Shown one piece after another: positions 14,103-20,887 of a stretch of DNA of 44,338 bases. The stretch covers positions 1-44,338 of IMG/VR virus record IMGVR_UViG_3300034145_000012; one strand, given 5' to 3'. Each line of letters begins with the position of its first letter. The stretch's first letter is position 1. A program made the position numbers and the translations under genes. The DNA is from a virus. The notes beneath the pieces were generated by a model. That model ran no database searches. It saw only the letters and a program-made list of their open reading frames with translations, and had not been told where the DNA came from.

Positions 14103-16934
14103 TCAGGGGATCCTGCGCTCGGCCGAGCGGTAGATGCGCTGCGCGCCTCCGCCGGCGCCGCGGGCCGCCGCCAGCTGGTCGCCCTGGTGGATCTGCGCCC
14201 AGAATTCCGGCGTCATCAGATTGCCTGTCATGTGATAATGATTGTGGATCGCGCCGCCGCCGCCCTGGCCGCGAGGAACCGTGATCGAGGGCACGCGCGG
14301 GATGATCGTCCCCGCCGTCCGCGGCACGAAGATCTCCGGCCGCCGCTCCCCGACCAGGTAAGCGCTGCCCGGTTCCACCGGGCCGCCGAACTCGCGCTTG
14401 CCGAGCGCCCCTGCCAGGTCGATGCCGGCGGCGGCAATTCCGCTGCCCTTGCCGCCGCCGGAGCTGCCGAGGCCTACCAGGCTGAGGATCGAGGAAAGGA
14501 TGCCGCCGCCGCCGCTCGACTTGCCCTGACCTCCGCCGACGGCGTCCGACAGGGCCAGCAGGCTTTGCTGGATGCCGATGCGGATCAGCTCCGCTACGAC
14601 CCCCCCGAGCGCGCCGCTCAGCCCCAGCGCCGCCTGCGCCGCGCCGACCAGCTCATCCTCCAGCCCCCTGATCGCGTCGACCTCGAGCTGCTCCAGCCGC
14701 GTGTCGATGTCGGACATGCCGCCGCGCAGTTCGCGCATGTAGCGGGCGCGCGGACCTTCCTGTGACCGGTTGAGCCCCTCGCGCTCCAGCCCCTGCTTCT
14801 CGTCCAGGTAGCGCAGCCGCAGCTGCGCCTGGCGCGCCGCATTCTCGTCCTGCGACAATGCCAGCCGCTTGAGCTCTTCGCGCTCCTGCTGCTGGGCAAG
14901 CGCGAGCAGCTGCTGCTCGACGCTGTGCCGCTCCTGGACCGACCCGGTGAGATCCGCCCGCAGCTGCAGCAGGGTGCGCTGCTCGCTCAATTCAGTCTCG
15001 CGAAGCCCCGCCGCCTGCTCCTCGATCCGCCGTTGCTCGGCGGTCACCACTTGGCGCGCCTCCTCGTCGGCGACACGCTTGTTCAGGAGCATCAGCTCGG
15101 TCTGGTGAAGGACGTAGCGCCCGACGTTGATCGGGTCCTCCTGGATCCGGCGCTCCGCGTCCCGGCGGGCTTCCTCGTCCGCCTTGGCCAGGTCGGACCG
15201 GATCATCTCGATGGCGAGCCGTGCCCGCTCGCCCTCGGTGTCGGCGGCCGATCGCCGCGCGCTCAGCAAGCGCTCACTGGCGCCCTGGATCTCGCGGTCC
15301 ATCTCCTCGGCGTTGCGCCGCTGGCGCTCGGCGAGCTGCGCGGCTTCACGGGCCCGCCGCTCTTCCGCTTGCTGGGCGGCCCGTTCGGCCGCGTTGCCGC
15401 CGCCGGCGCCGACGCGCCTGAGCGGATCAATGTTGCGGCCGCCTTCCTTGAGCTGCCAATGAAGATGCGGAGTGCCGGTGCCATCGGGGCGGGTGGCATT
15501 GCCCGACCGGCCGAGGCGGCCGACGAGCTCGCCGGCATTAACCCGCCTTCCCTCCTCGGGTATCTCGAAGCCGTTGAGGTGGCCGAGGATGGTCTCGCGG
15601 CCATTCCCGTCCGTGATCTTGACGTAATTGCCCAGCCCGCCAGGCGCCACCCCGCGGCGCGCCGTCCCGGCAAATGGCGCCACGACCGGATCGCCGATAT
15701 TGCCGGCGAGATCCACGCCCTGATGGCTGCGGCGCGTGAGCCTCCCGTTCAGGGGAACGCCGCTGCGGTCCGCTCCGAAGGGACTGAGCACATCGCCGGT
15801 GGACGGGCGGACGACGTCGTTCGATCGATCGCTGGTTCGGCTTCGGCTGGAACCGCCGCCGCGGCCTCCCGAGGAGGTTTCGCCCGTGGGCGTGAAGGTC
15901 CGCCTGGCCGGAAAAATGCGCTCGAGCGGCCCGAGCACGCCGCGCAGCATGTCGTTCGCCCGACCCTGCTGAATGCCCGCGAGCCGGTCGCGGCCGCCCT
16001 GCTCCGTCCAGCCCCCCGGAGCGACCAGATTCATTATCGGGTTGGTCGCCCGCAGCAGGTTCATCGCGTCGGGTTGCTGGTCGTTCAGGCGCCCGAGGAC
16101 GACATTGGCCTCGGCGCCATACTCCGAGATCGTGCGGAACAGCTTCTCGAACCAGCCGATCGTGTTCGCCAGGCTGATGGCCGACAGGTACTGGACCGAT
16201 TCCGTGAACACGTCGATCCGCTCGTTCGCGGCGGACAACTGGGCGGACATCTCCGCCGTCATGATTCCGGAAGCGCGCGCCTGCTGCTCGAGATCGTGGA
16301 GCGCCTCGGTGCCGCCATACAGCGCCGGCGTGAACTTGCCCGCCAGCTTCGCCCCGGCGATCTCGGAAAGTTCGCCGGCGAATTGCGCCTGCGTTCCGGC
16401 CCTGGTGGAGGCTTCGGACAGGGCGTCGAGCGCTTCCGCCGGATCATCGATCTCGCCGCGCAGGATCCGGGCCCGGATGCCGAGACGGTCGAGCGCCTTG
16501 GTCGCGTTGTTGTCGACCCCGTTCTGGACGTCGCCGATCACGCCCTGGAGGCGGATGAACATCTTCTCGGCGTCTGCTCCGTCGACCTCGAGGGTGCGGA
16601 GCGCGCGGGTGAGCGTCTGATAGCGCTCGATGTCGATGCCGGCCCTGGCCGCGGCCGCCTCGAGGTTGTCGGCGAATTCAAGGGCGTTCCGACCCGCGGC
16701 GAGCAGACCGGCGCCGAGCGCCCCCAGAGCTATTCCTCCGGCAAGCCCTTTCAGCTTCGAGAAACCGTCACCGAGCTTCCCGCTCGCTTTGTCGACCTTG
16801 TCCAGGTCGCGGTCCATCTTGTCGGTGTCGCGGTCGATCTGGTCGCGCAGCTCCCTGACCTCGCGACGTGCGAGCTCGGTCTGCGCATTGAACCGGAGGA
16901 GCAGCTCCTTAACGTCGGTGCCGCCTCGTGCCAT
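14103..16934 (-). CDS. Tail tape measure protein with M23 endopeptidase domain
   Basis: A 943-residue protein that sets tail length. The N-terminal 60 residues are a charged coiled coil (DTDKMDRDLDKVDK), followed by a hydrophobic segment (GGIALGALGAGLLAAG). An M23 LytM-like zinc peptidase domain lies at about residues 385-500, with SHQGVDLAG supplying the first His and Asp ligands and HLHW the last His. A long Arg/Glu-rich helical region (about 505-740) and a second hydrophobic glycine-rich stretch follow. The peptidase would open the peptidoglycan during DNA entry. It is shorter than many tape measures, predicting a tail of roughly 140 nm if 0.15 nm per residue holds. Confidence 0.92.
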   Translation of the reverse strand: MARGGTDVKELLLRFNAQTELARREVRELRDQIDRDTDKMDRDLDKVDKASGKLGDGFSKLKGLAGGIALGALGAGLLAAGRNALEFADNLEAAAARAGIDIERYQTLTRALRTLEVDGADAEKMFIRLQGVIGDVQNGVDNNATKALDRLGIRARILRGEIDDPAEALDALSEASTRAGTQAQFAGELSEIAGAKLAGKFTPALYGGTEALHDLEQQARASGIMTAEMSAQLSAANERIDVFTESVQYLSAISLANTIGWFEKLFRTISEYGAEANVVLGRLNDQQPDAMNLLRATNPIMNLVAPGGWTEQGGRDRLAGIQQGRANDMLRGVLGPLERIFPARRTFTPTGETSSGGRGGGSSRSRTSDRSNDVVRPSTGDVLSPFGADRSGVPLNGRLTRRSHQGVDLAGNIGDPVVAPFAGTARRGVAPGGLGNYVKITDGNGRETILGHLNGFEIPEEGRRVNAGELVGRLGRSGNATRPDGTGTPHLHWQLKEGGRNIDPLRRVGAGGGNAAERAAQQAEERRAREAAQLAERQRRNAEEMDREIQGASERLLSARRSAADTEGERARLAIEMIRSDLAKADEEARRDAERRIQEDPINVGRYVLHQTELMLLNKRVADEEARQVVTAEQRRIEEQAAGLRETELSEQRTLLQLRADLTGSVQERHSVEQQLLALAQQQEREELKRLALSQDENAARQAQLRLRYLDEKQGLEREGLNRSQEGPRARYMRELRGGMSDIDTRLEQLEVDAIRGLEDELVGAAQAALGLSGALGGVVAELIRIGIQQSLLALSDAVGGGQGKSSGGGGILSSILSLVGLGSSGGGKGSGIAAAGIDLAGALGKREFGGPVEPGSAYLVGERRPEIFVPRTAGTIIPRVPSITVPRGQGGGGAIHNHYHMTGNLMTPEFWAQIHQGDQLAAARGAGGGAQRIYRSAERRIP

Positions 16935-16963
16935 TCACTGACCTTTCGATTGGGCGCGCGCGC

Positions 16964-16992
16964 TTGGACGGCGGAGAAATCGGCTCTATTCG
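16964..16992 (+). promoter_or_regulatory. Putative promoter of the reversed moron gene
   Basis: TTGGAC (16964-16969) and TATTCG (16987-16992) are spaced by 17 bases, and a GGGAG ribosome site overlaps the region just downstream, before ATG 16999. The gap between the divergent tape measure and moron starts is only 64 bp. A private promoter is typical of morons; this one is a motif match only. Confidence 0.4.
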
Positions 16993-16998
16993 GGAGCG

Positions 16999-17382
16999 AT
17001 GAAGCGCTGCCCGCACTGCCGAGCCTCGATTAAATCGGCGGCTCGGACGTGCCTTTACTGCGGCTACCGACAGCCGAAGCGCGGCGGCTGTACGGGCTGG
17101 CTGATAGGTGCGCCCTTGCTAGCGCTGGCTGCGTTGTTCTTGGCGACCGCTATCCAATTACCCTCAGCCTATCGCTCCGGCGGTCCCCCCGGATGGGGAG
17201 GCGGCGACCCCTATTATGAGGCGGAAGCCGCCCTGCAATTGACGCGTCAGCCGTGCGGCGAGGTTGTCAGCGCCCGCCGGGGGAGGGAGAGCGATCTACT
17301 TGCGGTTTGCTCGAACGGCCGGATTTTCACGATCACGCCGATCAGCGATGGCCGGCTTCGAGTGCGAGAAATCGAGCGCTGA
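16999..17382 (+). CDS. Zinc-ribbon membrane protein, phage moron
   Basis: A 127-residue protein encoded against the direction of the surrounding tail genes. The N-terminus is a zinc ribbon with two knuckles, CPHC and CLYC, 11 residues apart. Residues about 33-53 form a membrane helix (WLIGAPLLALAALFLATAI), and the rest is an exported or cytoplasmic beta-rich domain with two cysteines (QPCGEVV, LAVCSNGRIF). Codon use is visibly less GC-biased than in neighbours (TTA, ATT, TTG codons). It lies between the tape measure and the tail chaperone genes with its own possible promoter. It is probably expressed in the lysogen. Function is unknown. Confidence 0.75.
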   Translation: MKRCPHCRASIKSAARTCLYCGYRQPKRGGCTGWLIGAPLLALAALFLATAIQLPSAYRSGGPPGWGGGDPYYEAEAALQLTRQPCGEVVSARRGRESDLLAVCSNGRIFTITPISDGRLRVREIER

Positions 17383-17393
17383 TCCGGACCGCC

Positions 17394-17573
17394 TCAGGCG
17401 CCGCCTTGCGGCGGCGCGTTCACCTTGGACGCCTCGTAGGCGGCGTACCATTCGTGCGGGGTAGCCGACCAGAAGGCTGCCGGCGGCCAGCCCCAGACGG
17501 CGCAGGCTATTCCGAGCTGCCGGCGGCGGGGGTCGCCTTCGTTGTCCCCGTCGCCTTCACTTCCCCCGCCGCG
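17394..17573 (-). CDS. Tail assembly chaperone C-terminal frame (TAC_6-like), reached by frameshift
   Basis: The -1 frame relative to the 17507-17938 gene is open from 17573 to a stop at 17394-17396. It encodes a short domain with WGWPPAAFWSATPHEWYAAYEA, matching the W-x-P-x-x-FW-x-x-TP-x-E pattern of DUF2376/Phage_TAC_6 chaperones. There is no ATG, GTG or TTG in this frame ahead of the conserved motif. A -1 ribosomal frameshift inside the overlap (17510-17573) would fuse it to the upstream product. Candidate slip sites are a run of five G (17563-17567) and one of five C (17528-17532) on the coding strand. The coordinates given are the open frame, not a free-standing gene. Confidence 0.7.
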   Translation of the reverse strand, partial: RGGGSEGDGDNEGDPRRRQLGIACAVWGWPPAAFWSATPHEWYAAYEASKVNAPPQGGA

Positions 17574-17938
17574 TCATAACCCCCCGTCAGCGCACCGGCG
17601 AGGATGACCAGAAGGACGATCCGCACCGTGGGCACGCCCTCCTCGTAGATCAGGCGCGCGAGCTTTTCGGGGTTGGACCCGCGATAGGTTGCGATCATCG
17701 GGTCGTCGGGGTGTGAAGCGCCGTACCCGCGCATCAGCTCGGCCGTGATGATGCCGAGTTCCGCGAGCGGGACCCGGCCCTGGTTGAGCGTCTCAACCAG
17801 GACGTCCAAGGGGCGGACCTTGGACTCGATCGCCTCGATCGCCTCGAAGCTCGGGCGCAGGCCGTAGGTCGCCCCGCCGAGGTTGAGCGTGAGCTCGCCC
17901 CGGCGGTTGACCTGGGCCGTCTTGCTGCGCGGGGCCAT
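17507..17938 (-). CDS. Tail assembly chaperone, GTA gp10/TAC_11-like
   Basis: A 143-residue protein that matches the gene-transfer-agent family tail chaperone (TAC_11). It has an N-terminal beta hairpin (RRGELTLNLGGATYGLRPSFEAIEAIE), a helical region (LVETLNQGRVPLAELGIITAELMR) and an Ala/Thr-rich tail. Such proteins coat the tape measure before the tail tube grows. It starts at ATG 17938, 2 bp after the tail tube stop. Its last 22 codons overlap the -1 frame encoding the second chaperone domain, the layout that in lambda gives the G and GT products. Confidence 0.8.
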   Translation of the reverse strand: MAPRSKTAQVNRRGELTLNLGGATYGLRPSFEAIEAIESKVRPLDVLVETLNQGRVPLAELGIITAELMRGYGASHPDDPMIATYRGSNPEKLARLIYEEGVPTVRIVLLVILAGALTGGYDAAGEVKATGTTKATPAAGSSE

Positions 17939-17939
17939 A

Positions 17940-18377
17940 TTAGGAGAGCGTGTCCGTCTCGGGCGCGGCCGAGAGGACGAACGTGCAGCTGGTCTCGAGA
18001 ACCGCGTTCTGCCCCATATTGTCGCTGAGGTCGGTGACCGTGACCGAGCCTTCGAACACGACGTCGTCGGTGTCGCCGGCGGAGCCGCCCTTGCGGATCT
18101 GGATATTGAAGGGCGCGCCAGCGGTGCCGTTGGCGAGGGTCAGCAGCCGGTCGTAGCCATTGGCATCCGGCAGATCGGGGCGGAAGGTCGCGCCGATCGA
18201 CAGCGTCCGCATGCCGGCCGCCTGCGTCGCATAAGGGAAATTCTCCTTGGAGGAGGTGTCGATCGTGGATCCGGACCGGTTGCGGGTCAGGGCGGTGTTG
18301 CCCTTGATCTCGTTATACGTCCCCGCGACCGCGCTTTCGATCCACACGCGATAGTCGTTGCCCAGCTTCTTACCCAT
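17940..18377 (-). CDS. Major tail tube protein
   Basis: A 145-residue protein of the TP901-1/GTA major tail protein type. The N-terminus GKKLGNDYRVWIES is the common opening of this family in alphaproteobacterial phages, followed by NEIKGNTALTRNRSGSTIDTSSKEN, and a C-terminal FEGSVTVTDLSDN strand segment. These subunits stack into the long tail tube. The start is ATG 18377. A terminator-like hairpin with a T5 tract lies just upstream at 18393-18417, so expression may depend on readthrough. Confidence 0.85.
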   Translation of the reverse strand: MGKKLGNDYRVWIESAVAGTYNEIKGNTALTRNRSGSTIDTSSKENFPYATQAAGMRTLSIGATFRPDLPDANGYDRLLTLANGTAGAPFNIQIRKGGSAGDTDDVVFEGSVTVTDLSDNMGQNAVLETSCTFVLSAAPETDTLS

Positions 18378-18392
18378 GTTTCAGTCTCCAAC

Positions 18393-18417
18393 AAAAATGG
18401 CCCGCCCTTCGGCAGGC
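18393..18417 (-). terminator. Intrinsic terminator-like hairpin upstream of tail tube gene
   Basis: On the minus strand GCCTGCC and GGCGGGC form a stem (one G-T pair, loop of about 4) followed by CATTTTTG. It sits between the tail terminator gene (ending 18452) and the tail tube gene (starting 18377). Only about 15 bp remain after the T tract, too little for a new promoter. It therefore acts as an attenuator, is overridden by antitermination, or is not functional. Confidence 0.55.
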
Positions 18418-18451
18418 TGGTGATTCTTCCGATTATCGCAGGGGGCGCCGG

Positions 18452-18850
18452 TCAGGCCGGCTGCACGTAAAGTGCGAAAATCTGTGTACCCTCGTAGGTC
18501 TGCCCGTCCTCGAGCAGGCCGTCGTCCCGGCTGACCAGCTCCGGGGGTGAGAGTTCGGCGCCGTCGGCCACGAGCTGCGCGCCCTCCAGCGCGGTGCGGA
18601 CCGCGTGCTGCAGTTCGTAGAGCGCCGCCCGCCGCGGCTCGCGCACGTAGGTCAGCACCTCCACCGAAGCTCGATCAAGGCCGCCCCCTTTGCCCCCCTC
18701 CGGCGTCAGCTCGATGCGGCCGATCACGACCAGCGGCAGATCCGTCTCCTCGAGCACGTGCTGCGTCACCTGGGCAAGATCCGTCACGCCCTCGACATTT
18801 AGGGCCCCGAACACGCCGTCCTGGACGGCCAGGGCCACATCAATCCCCAT
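18452..18850 (-). CDS. Tail terminator protein, DUF3168
   Basis: A 132-residue protein matching DUF3168/tail completion proteins, which cap the tail tube. It shows the family pattern of an N-terminal helix (GIDVALAVQDGVFGAL), a central strand with DLPLVVIGRIELTPE, then RRAALYELQHAVRTALEG and a final strand ending in QIFALYVQPA. ATG 18850 is preferred over a longer upstream start because it gives the family's normal length and an 11-bp overlap with the preceding gene. Its order after the HK97 gp10-like gene and before tail tube is the standard one. Confidence 0.8.
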   Translation of the reverse strand: MGIDVALAVQDGVFGALNVEGVTDLAQVTQHVLEETDLPLVVIGRIELTPEGGKGGGLDRASVEVLTYVREPRRAALYELQHAVRTALEGAQLVADGAELSPPELVSRDDGLLEDGQTYEGTQIFALYVQPA

Positions 18851-19376
18851 CGCCGCTCCCCGGCGGGTGCTTGGCAAGAACCCTGCCCCATACCGCCTTC
18901 ATGTCTTCGTACAGCGCGCGCCGCGCCTGCCTGGCGGCCGAAGGGTCGATTACTGGCTGCGCGACCCGCGCTTTCACTCGCAGCCGGTAGGTGGAAACGA
19001 TATCTCCCTGGACCTTCCGGCGGCCCTGAAGCCGCTTCCCGTGCGCCGCGATCGCGGCCTTGCCGCGCCGCGAGACCGTCACCGTCTGCGCCCTTCGCCC
19101 GCCGCCGATGATTCGGGCGTAGAACAGGCGCCGAGCTGAGGCCTTGCCGAAAATTCCGATGCGCAGAAGCAGCGACTTCTTCGAAAGGTCCATCCTCAGG
19201 CCGGCGGCGAGCTGCCCCGTCTTCCGCGGCGCCGCGGCCTTCTGCGCGGTCAGGATGCGCCGACCGCCCCGCTCGAGGACCTCCGCGATTTCCTGGCGTG
19301 CTTCGTCCGGCAGCTGTTTCAGCAGGCGCCGTACGGCCTTAATGCCGGCGATGTTGGAACCCCGGCCAGCCGCCAA
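18840..19376 (-). CDS. HK97 gp10-like head-tail joining protein
   Basis: A 178-residue basic protein of the HK97 gp10 type, which links the head completion ring to the tail. It begins with a helix (KAVRRLLKQLPDEARQEIAEVLERGGRRILTAQKAAAPRKTG), the characteristic region containing the P-x-K-T-G turn, followed by a strand-rich middle and FYARIIGGG. It starts at TTG 19376 behind AGGAG with 8-base spacing. It overlaps the next gene by 11 bp. A lysine/arginine-rich tail extends beyond the usual core. Confidence 0.78.
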   Translation of the reverse strand: MAAGRGSNIAGIKAVRRLLKQLPDEARQEIAEVLERGGRRILTAQKAAAPRKTGQLAAGLRMDLSKKSLLLRIGIFGKASARRLFYARIIGGGRRAQTVTVSRRGKAAIAAHGKRLQGRRKVQGDIVSTYRLRVKARVAQPVIDPSAARQARRALYEDMKAVWGRVLAKHPPGSGDGD

Positions 19377-19390
19377 CGCCTCAGCTCCTG

Positions 19391-19765
19391 TTACGCGCCT
19401 TGCGGCGCCGTCGTGTCCGCCATGAAGACGATCTCCGCTCCACGGCCGTCAGGGTCCGCGGGCGGCGATATGATGTTAAGCTCGAGGCCACGCCACAGCA
19501 CCTGGTCCGAAGCCCGCGGCGCGACGTCGCCACCGGCGCGCCAGGCCGGCCGCATCCGCATCGTAACCCTGACCGTTGTCACGCCGGTTAGCGTTGAGCC
19601 GATCACCGCCTCGCGTCCCGACTGGTTGATCACTTCCGCCCAGCCGGCTGCAAAGGTCGACCAGCCCCGGACGTACCCGGCCTTGCCGTCTGAGACGTTG
19701 CCCTGCCTGCGGATCGTGACCCGCTGGTTATACTTGCCGGCCGAGGGCAGCGATGCCTGGGCCAT
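19391..19765 (-). CDS. Head closure protein
   Basis: A 124-residue protein of the phage head-tail adaptor family, which seals the portal after packaging. It has the typical opening GKYNQRVTIRR, a glycine-containing loop (DGKAGYVRGWSTFAAGWAEV) and a C-terminal strand pair with LNIISPPADPDGRGAEIVFMAD. Start ATG 19765 shares one base with the upstream stop (TAATG). A much longer in-frame extension upstream is an overlap with the connector gene, not real coding sequence. Confidence 0.82.
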   Translation of the reverse strand: MAQASLPSAGKYNQRVTIRRQGNVSDGKAGYVRGWSTFAAGWAEVINQSGREAVIGSTLTGVTTVRVTMRMRPAWRAGGDVAPRASDQVLWRGLELNIISPPADPDGRGAEIVFMADTTAPQGA

Positions 19766-20289
19766 TAGATTCGGCGCGGCCGTTCGTCGCTCAGCAGCGC
19801 GGCAACAGCCAACGGTTCGGCTGCGCCCTCGCGATCCTGGTACCAGGCGCTGACCGCCAACCGGGATGCGTGCTGCAGCTCGGCCGGGCAATCTGCCGCG
19901 GCATCTCCGAAGCCCACGTCGGCCGTGACGGTGACGGCTGATGCCACGCAAGCGGCCGCCGGCCAGCAGAAGCCGATCGCCGGCTCGATCCTCACATAGC
20001 CATTGCGCTCGTAGGCGCGGAAATCGGTGAAGCTCTGCTCGTCCCCGTTCGGGTCGAGATAGCTGATCTGGATGCTGTCGAGGTCGACCGGCCGCAGCTT
20101 CAGCCGCAGCGCCCGACCGAAGCGGTCGAACTGGAAAGCCTCTTGCTCTCGCGCCGGCGCGACGAAGCCTGTGGCCTCCTCGATCTGGCGAGCGGCCGTG
20201 GCGATGAGGCTCTGAATAAGAACGTCCTCATCCGCGTGGTCGACGCGCAGCTGCGCCTTGGCGTCCTCCAGGCTGATGAAGCCGCCCAT
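19765..20289 (-). CDS. Head-tail connector protein (gp6-like)
   Basis: A 174-residue protein of the HK97 gp6/phage connector family, which forms the ring under the portal. The opening SLEDAKAQLRVDHADEDVLIQSLIATAARQIEEATG is diagnostic for this helical family, followed by a beta part and a final helical segment (PAELQHASRLAVSAWYQDREG). It starts at ATG 20289 behind GGAGG and follows a strong GC-rich hairpin. It is followed directly by the head closure gene. Confidence 0.88.
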   Translation of the reverse strand: MGGFISLEDAKAQLRVDHADEDVLIQSLIATAARQIEEATGFVAPAREQEAFQFDRFGRALRLKLRPVDLDSIQISYLDPNGDEQSFTDFRAYERNGYVRIEPAIGFCWPAAACVASAVTVTADVGFGDAAADCPAELQHASRLAVSAWYQDREGAAEPLAVAALLSDERPRRI

Positions 20290-20311
20290 CCGTCACCTCC
20301 GCCTGCAGAAA

Positions 20312-20340
20312 CGGGGCCGGCGCTCTGCACGCCGGCCCCG
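20312..20340 (-). terminator. Strong hairpin after decoration gene
   Basis: Perfect 11-bp arms CGGGGCCGGCG/CGCCGGCCCCG surround a 7-base loop, followed on the minus strand by TTTCTGC. It lies between the decoration-like gene and the connector gene. It could partly stop transcription, so that capsid and decoration proteins are made in greater amounts than the connector proteins. Confidence 0.55.
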
Positions 20341-20355
20341 CCAAGATCCCGACCC

Positions 20356-20772
20356 TTATTCGACCGGCGAGGAATCGGCGCCGCCGAGGACGGCGATCGC
20401 CGACACGAGCGCGGCGCTCGCGTTGTTTGCGGGCGTGATGGTCAGACGCACGTAGCGCTTGTTGCCGACATAGCCGATCTTCCGCGTCTCGTTGTCGTCG
20501 TCGTACTGGAAAGACGCGGCCGCCTCGGAGCCGTTCAGCTCCGCGTCCGGCACGGCCGCCGCATCGCTGAGGTTGTCGGCATCGCCATGCTCGACCAGCG
20601 TGGTGAAGGTGGCATCGGCGTCGGCGACCGAGCCGATGGCGATCGCGAAGAGGAGGCCGGTGAAGCCCTGGCGATCGATGATCTGTGAGGCGAGCGCGGT
20701 ATTGTCACCATCGGACTGGGGGCTGACGGCGCGGCGCACGGCCAGGCGGCTGTAGAGGTCGAGGTTCTTCAT
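20356..20772 (-). CDS. Capsid decoration-like protein
   Basis: A 138-residue protein immediately after the major capsid gene. It opens MKNLDLYSRLAVRRAVSPQS, has a central part with small acidic residues, and ends in strands typical of a jelly-roll or Ig-like accessory protein (YVRLTITPANNASAALVSAIAVLGG). It has no membrane segment or enzyme motif. Position, size and the flanking hairpins, which suggest high expression, support a head decoration or stabilising role. Family assignment is uncertain. Confidence 0.6.
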   Translation of the reverse strand: MKNLDLYSRLAVRRAVSPQSDGDNTALASQIIDRQGFTGLLFAIAIGSVADADATFTTLVEHGDADNLSDAAAVPDAELNGSEAAASFQYDDDNETRKIGYVGNKRYVRLTITPANNASAALVSAIAVLGGADSSPVE

Positions 20773-20846
20773 GGATCGTGTCTCCTGGTTGAAGGCCGAT
20801 CGCGTCGGTCCTTTCGGAAGGCGGCCGCACCGCCCTCGGAAAGAAC

Positions 20847-20874
20847 CCGGGCCGGAGCAGCTGCCCCGGCCCGG
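20847..20874 (-). terminator. Strong hairpin after major capsid gene
   Basis: Perfect 9-bp arms CCGGGCCGG/CCGGCCCGG enclose a 10-base loop, followed on the minus strand by GTTCTTTCC. It begins 14 bp after the capsid stop. It may be a leaky terminator or an mRNA-stabilising 3' structure for the capsid message. Confidence 0.5.
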
Positions 20875-20887
20875 ACCTTGATCGAGA

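Noticed and set aside
19391-19951. Long N-terminal extension of the head closure protein
   Set aside because: The extra 62 residues are the shadow of the connector gene, and ATG 19765 overlaps its stop in the usual way.
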